The translations under genes were made by a program, and so were the position numbers. The notes under the pieces are model-generated. The model was not told the origin of the DNA. It saw only the letters and a program-made list of their open reading frames with translations, and did no database searches. DNA of 64,000 nt from Bradysia coprophila (lineage: Eukaryota > Arthropoda > Insecta > Diptera > Sciaridae): positions 1,582,507 through 1,646,506 of the forward strand of contig NW_023503293.1 of NCBI RefSeq assembly GCF_014529535.1. The letters run 5' to 3'. Shown here piece by piece: positions 58,116 to 64,000 of the stretch. Within the stretch, counting starts at the first letter, position 1, and every line of letters starts with the position of its first letter.

Positions 58116-61100
58116 TCAATATTTCTATTGTTAAAACCGGTTTTAACCGATTTTAGCTGATTTAAACAATGGAAATATCGTATTCCCGATGACACTAGAT
58201 GCTAATGTGTGTTAACCTTAACTTTTCGAGCGAAGATTCTCGTACTGTTCGGAGCTTTAAGTATTCGTAAACAGTTACATGTATGAAATCCCTTAAGATC
58301 TATTGTAAGTGAATGCAGATCGACTTATGCCATTTTTTACACTCTAAGGGTTTTTGATTGACCTTTAATAGAATAACTACAAATCTATATTGCAAAACTG
58401 ATAGACGATTTATCTTGTTAAACGTTTTTCAATTTTAAAGTTTCGATTCCTCATTCAAAACACAATTTTAAGCTCATCGATTGTGGTTTACATTAGAAAT
58501 GTAGCTTAACAATTGAAAATAATCAATGTAAATTATTCGACAAAGGAACAACGAAAAAAAAGCTAAAACCTTGACTTTAATCACCTTGGATAATAGCATA
58601 TCTTTAAATTGTGTACCACTAAAAGTTCCATATGTTAATAGTTGAGTTCATTTAAAGAAATTCAAAACAACAATAGCAACATTTACAATCTATCGATATT
58701 ACAATCATATTGTTCTCGATTTTTTTTTTAATTCGTAACGTAAATGTATATACGTATGAATTACTCACGACTTTAAACTAGCACGACATGGTTTGAAGAT
58801 TGTCTTTCTCGGTGACTTTAACATCCGCAAAAATTACCTAATGATACCGATGAGCTGATTTTCTTATTCTATTCAAAAAATATTTTTTAATTTTCTCTAA
58901 GATCCATTTAAAAATTGGTTCAGCTTGATTTGATTTCAGGTAGGTAAAATGTAAAATGATATTGAGTCTAATAACTTAATCGTTTAAACAAAACAAGCGT
59001 AGTGGTTTTTACGTTTTATTATTTCACAATAAATTTTGGGCAAAATAATTATTTCTTATTAAACCAGATGCTATTGGAACGGGTATACGCACATTGACAC
59101 CAAACAGAGTTTAAAAAATATTTTTTTCTACTTACGTTTTTATACTCAATCACTCAAAAAGACCATTAATAAAAAAGCAATTTATATTTTCAGATTTCTT
59201 CCTTTTTTGGCAAACCATTTGAATACCAAAAAAAAAGTAAAACGATGAAATGATTTTACATAATATTACGAAGCATTATTTGAAATTCGAATATTATGGG
59301 AATGAGAAAATATCTGTCGGTATTTGCTTGATATGATTTGAATGTTTTTTTTTAATAGAAATATACTTAAAGGTAAAGTTCTTTTTTTGTATCGAAACAT
59401 TGTGCTAGGTGAAACCCATTGCAAATTAGAAATTAATGATTATTTTGTGAGCCGGTCATCAAAACATTGAACGTGATAATTTAGTTGAATACAATTGAAA
59501 TTCACTGAGTTACAGAATTTAAGGTCGAACGTCCAATATTTTATTATTTTTTTCTTTCAAAATAATAAATAAGCTGCAAGCTCAAATAGAGCTTAAGGCT
59601 TGATTGCCACTTAAAGAATTTCGTCGTAAGAGAGCTCAGTGAAGGATTTTTTTTTAATAATCGAGAGAGACGAATTTTAACCAATAGAAATCCTTCACGA
59701 CGAACATTTATAAGTGGAAACCAGACAAGATTAACGTAGAAGAAACATTTTCGTTTTTCAAGCAACTTTTCATTGAAAAGTTTTCAAAATGAACCCGGCA
59801 AAAATATTCAATGTTGGAAAATTATAATTATGAAAGCTCATCTTCAATCTAGTAATTTTTTTAGACCCAAACCAGGATTAAATACCCAAAACTTAGTGTG
59901 GTATTTTTGGACGAGAAATCTTTTTTTTTTAAATGAAGCCATGATGGCTAATTTCTGTGCAAATGTACAAAAATGTAGATAGATCATACTGTCTGATACA
60001 TGGCTTTATGATACAAAATAGTACATCACGTTTGAAGATTTTTATTTTGCCTAGGTTTGAGGTTTTTAGCTGTGCCGAAGGCTTATTATGAAGAATATTA
60101 TTGAGCTAATTAAAAGGAATAGACCCTACAAATGTTATAGTAACAGTTCAAATACGCACCACGTCGCCATCGGGCAATTGGAAAAATAGGCGTCATTTGT
60201 TAAAGTAAAATATTTTTAAAGGATTTCGAGCGCCATTTTCTTTTACCCTACTTTGGGCGCCACGGGCATTTGCCCATTTTGCCCATATGGAAAAGGCGGC
60301 ACTGAATGGTATCATAACTAGAGATAACGCGCTTTTAAAGTTAATAAATACAAAGGACTCAGCACATGAAATATGGAGCATATAGGTTGAATGGACTAAA
60401 ATCGTGGGTTTAGTAAACTTGAGAAGAAGCTCATAATGTCGAACTTAATTCAATAAATTTATATTTTTTGAGTTACAAAAGCTAGCCTAGGACGATGAAG
60501 GCTGAGTTCGAAGACGAGCAAAATCTGGCGAGCCAATCTAGAGATAGGGTTCCGACCGTAAGTACTGTGTTAGAGAGCTGATCAATGATCAGTGATAATC
60601 TGGTTAAGGTTTTTTTTTCACATATTTTAGTAGCCAATTCGTAGATAATGAAAACTACTGACCATACCATAGAGTAATTTTTATTTGTCAAAATTGGATG
60701 ATGGATCGAGCTTGATAAAAGGCGATATAAGGCCATACAGTGAAGGTAGTGTTTTTAGGCTTCTATCTATCATGATTTTGTCTTTATTTTTATTTGAAAA
60801 AAATGTGAGGACGACCATAAAGCGGCGGTATTTTTTTAGTATCCTAACAAAATGGACGCCTGCCACCATATTGGATTCTGTCAAAAGTGTATTCATTGGT
60901 TATGTGTTATATTATAACACTGTTATATAGATAACGCAGCATTGAGATATATCTACATCGAGCTATATTTAGCTGTATAATTTGCATTTATTTACAGCTA
61001 AATGTAGCTCTTTATATAGGAATTTATTAAATTTGACTTCATAAACGTTGCTGCACAAGCAATTTTAATGAGAGATACTATCGTCATTACAATATGTTAA

Positions 61101-61804
61101 CGCAATTTTTTGTTGTGCTGAGAGGTGACATTTCATTTTCGACAAAATCATCTTTTATTATGGTTACCCATTTTCAGGATTACTCTGCCGCATTATAATT
61201 GGTCTTAAAGAAAAAAAAGCCCCTCTAGCATTAAATAATTACTTTATAAACGGTCCCAAATGACATAAAAAATGTTTACGATATAATCAATCATAGTTGA
61301 TAATTGTGTTAAGAGTTTACAAACACCATGTCGACAATGATGACAGAAAGAAGAGATGAGTCTTGGATAATATAGTGTGTTATATTACAGATTTAGAATA
61401 TATTATAGCAATCCGTACAATAATCATAATGGACTATTTTCACTGGAAGAGGTTTTCGCATTAGCGTTTAGGAAACTAGTACCATTTACCATTTAGTAAG
61501 AAGTAAGAATAAAAAGTAAAGAATCAAGTGAGCCAGTATATCAATATATTGTTGATGGTAAAGATGAACACACAGTTCGTGAAAAATATCACTGAAAAAT
61601 GCTTCGAAAATGTTGACAGAAAATGTATGAGCCATCTGTCAAATATTTATCATGCTTGATGTGAACCTAACGCTTATTTTTCATGTATTTTCATGCATTT
61701 TGGATTTTGAAAGTTCTAAAGAACTGTATACTAGCCCTAATGGTTTTACTAAGAGCCAGTTAATGACTGGACGGTAATAAATATTATGTATCTGTGTCCA
61801 AATG

Positions 61805-61963
61805 CAAAGCACCTAGCAGGGTAATAGAGGTTTTTACACGTCAAATAGAGTAGTATTTTGATACCATTAGTAGCTTTAATGGTGGCTGCTAATGGTATTA
61901 TTGGTATCAAAATACTACTCTATTTGACGTGTAAAAACATCTATTACCCTGTTAGGTGCTTTG
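61805..61963. mobile_element. 159-bp foldback MITE with 7-bp target duplication
   Basis: Inverted arms of 62 bases, starting CAAAGCACCTAGCAGGGTAA, match almost perfectly around a loop of 35 bases. Both flanks read CCAAATG (61798-61804 and 61964-61970). The arms' low divergence suggests recent insertion or active pairing-based repair. Confidence 0.8.
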
Positions 61964-64000
61964 CCAAATGTTTATTTTGACGAGTTGGTGATTGTGGATT
62001 ATGATCCGCGCCTTCAGCTAACGATCACAATCGATGCAAAGAAAAACCCAAACTCTTTCACCTAGCTGATGCATAATGTTAGTCTTACCACACAGAAAAA
62101 ACAGAAAATTCGCATACGTCAAGTGTAAATTTCGGTCTTGGGGAACATCACTGTAACAATTGTTATATTCATTACTCACGTTAAAAAAATGAATGTGATT
62201 CTATGTGTTTGTGTGCGTTATCCTGCGTTTTCTTGTAAACTTCGATTGAAGCTTTGATTTCGTTTTGATTTCGTCGATTCTAAAATATTGTTAGTGTCAG
62301 ATAGAAAAACGAAATCGACATTCCTCCGGAAGTTCAGTAACAGATTTTTCTTATTGTGAGTAGTGCTTTTATACATTTCCATCATAAAAGAGATTAAGTG
62401 AAATAGATGTCAACTGACAACCAATTTTTAGGACGTTGAAAAAGAAAAAAAAGTTTTTCGAAAAAAATTCAATTTCATCAATCATATTTACCAATGCCAT
62501 CACCTTTTGCTAGGTCTTTCTTCTTCTTATTTTTTAATTACTAAAATTGTCGCAAAAGTCAACCACAATGTACAATTTAATATAAAACATGAGCGTTCCA
62601 AGAAAAAAATTGGTTCCACTTTCAAAATATATTTTAAGGTTTTCTTTTGATCGAAAATAGAATTACGTCAATCCATCGTCAACGTTAAGCAAATTATCTT
62701 AAATTCATAAAAAAAAATGAAAACAAATATTTATGTTTGATTTGAAGTTCTGTGATTGAATAGATTCTTCGATAGTATATTTATAGAAAATTGTTTTTAT
62801 TCGAGCAAAAAAAAAATTAATTAAAAATATTGGTTATGTTTCTGATATCATTCAACTTTTAAAATGTTTAATTTATTTATACCAAAAATATTGTTTGTTC
62901 ATTAAAAAAAACACATCAAATATGTTAGCTACCTCAGCATATATCCCACTATTTTTATGACTTTGCGGCTGATTTTTTTATTATAAATCTCTATATCCGC
63001 AATATCCGAGTTCCTACAGAGTATCTGTTTTTCAACACTTTAGCAATGCTCGACGATATATAGTTAACCATGCCATACAACACAAACTGTACATGTTATA
63101 TCATTACACACGGGCTATTAAAAGAAATCAAAATATTTCCACAAATTTTTCTGTCTAAAAATATCGTCAAGCCATCAAACACATCACAATTTCCACACTT
63201 AATCGTATACAGCGACTAAGACGAACACAATAATTTTCCACGGTTACACGGTCATATTTATCCGTAAGTCTACAGATATTTTCTCAAACTACTTTTTCTT
63301 TCTTTCTTCTCGCGTATGCTTGGTCTATGGTGGCGAATTATTAGGTAACACTTTTTCTGTTCGCAGATGACGTTGTTTGCAGAAAAAAAAGAGTTTAAAT
63401 CCATTCGGTCAAACAGAAGCCTTTGCTTTGATTCACTTAATTTTTACAAAATGGTTTTGCAATTTAATCGCTGCGAAAACTGATCATTATATGCTTGCAA
63501 CTTGCAAACGGAAACCAGTAAAAATTCTCTGATTTAATGCACATGTACAACGAAATTAAAAAAAAAAAACTATCTATTGCACCGTTCTCGTGTCTCGTGT
63601 GTCCATATACGCGAATTGCACATCACCTTGTACATACTATCGGTTTGACATTTTTCAAAACAAACCCACGTTGAAAAATCACATGAAATAAATGTATGCA
63701 ACTTGCACAAAATAAAAACCTTTCATTCGATACAATTAAAAAATGATATAACTTGTTTGTGGGATGCCACAACGTTCAGTTCGGTTCAGGGAAAAAAATA
63801 GTGTTATTAACGCATTGAAATCTCTTTTCGGACTGGACATATGTTTTTCAACGTAGAAAAACAATCTTTCTTTTTCATGTCTACACATCTATTTACTACA
63901 TTTGAATGAATGTAGATTTTGAAGTCGAGCTGGGAATGGTGTGGATAATTGAATGGAAATTATCAATTAACTGCATTTGAGTGGGGCAGAATGCGATGAT

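Larger units (their letters stand above)
56518..64000. other. Probable upstream tensin intron, no exon recognised
   Basis: The acceptor at 56518 shows that tensin continues to the right, but I found no phosphatase-like or C2 exon up to the window edge. The stretch holds a palindromic repeat block (57843-58115), a foldback (59609-59718) and a 159-bp foldback element (61805-61963). The rest is AT-rich with no gene signal. Confidence 0.55.

Overview
This window looks like AT-rich insect nuclear DNA. It has intron-bearing genes with GT-AG splice sites, long gene-poor stretches, and dense remnants of transposons and foldback elements. The gene content (an insect MBF2-family secreted protein, a CHTOP with its terminal motif, a short TPX2-like protein, a tensin) fits a dipteran. 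I lean towards a lower dipteran such as a fungus gnat, but that is an inference. No bacterial, plasmid or viral backbone is visible.

Layout from left to right. Bases 1-3143 hold no recognisable gene but carry at least two non-autonomous DNA transposons. At 3144-4143 (minus) lies a three-exon gene for a small secreted protein with a 3D-type, RlpA-like domain that resembles bacterial proteins. At about 5050-5990 (minus) sits a dead LINE fragment with a 38-bp tandem repeat at its 3' end. A four-exon TPX2-like spindle protein gene lies at 6764-7986 (plus). An intronless BTB-BACK gene lies at 9413-10957 (minus). Bases 11000-16300 are a repeat graveyard: hairpins, a hAT-like MITE, a foldback element of about 1 kb, and LINE 3' ends. 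A three-exon MBF2-family gene follows at 16336-17079 (minus), then a 701-bp hAT-like element with a perfect 8-bp target duplication. The five-coding-exon CHTOP gene is at 20429-22472 (minus).

The right half is dominated by one gene, tensin (blistery in Drosophila), on the minus strand. Fourteen coding exons run from 56517 down to 29669. Every exon junction agrees in phase, giving about 1281 residues that end in an SH2 and a PTB domain. The N-terminal phosphatase-like and C2 region is not seen and probably lies beyond the right edge. One intron is about 14.9 kb, and the last intron contains a decayed LINE fragment of the opposite orientation.

The genes are not an operon and do not form one pathway: tensin acts at integrin adhesions, CHTOP in mRNA export, TPX2-like on spindle microtubules, and MBF2 and the 3D protein are secreted. 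The most unusual gene is the 3D-domain protein. The most unusual non-coding content is the variety of short foldback elements, many with intact target-site duplications.
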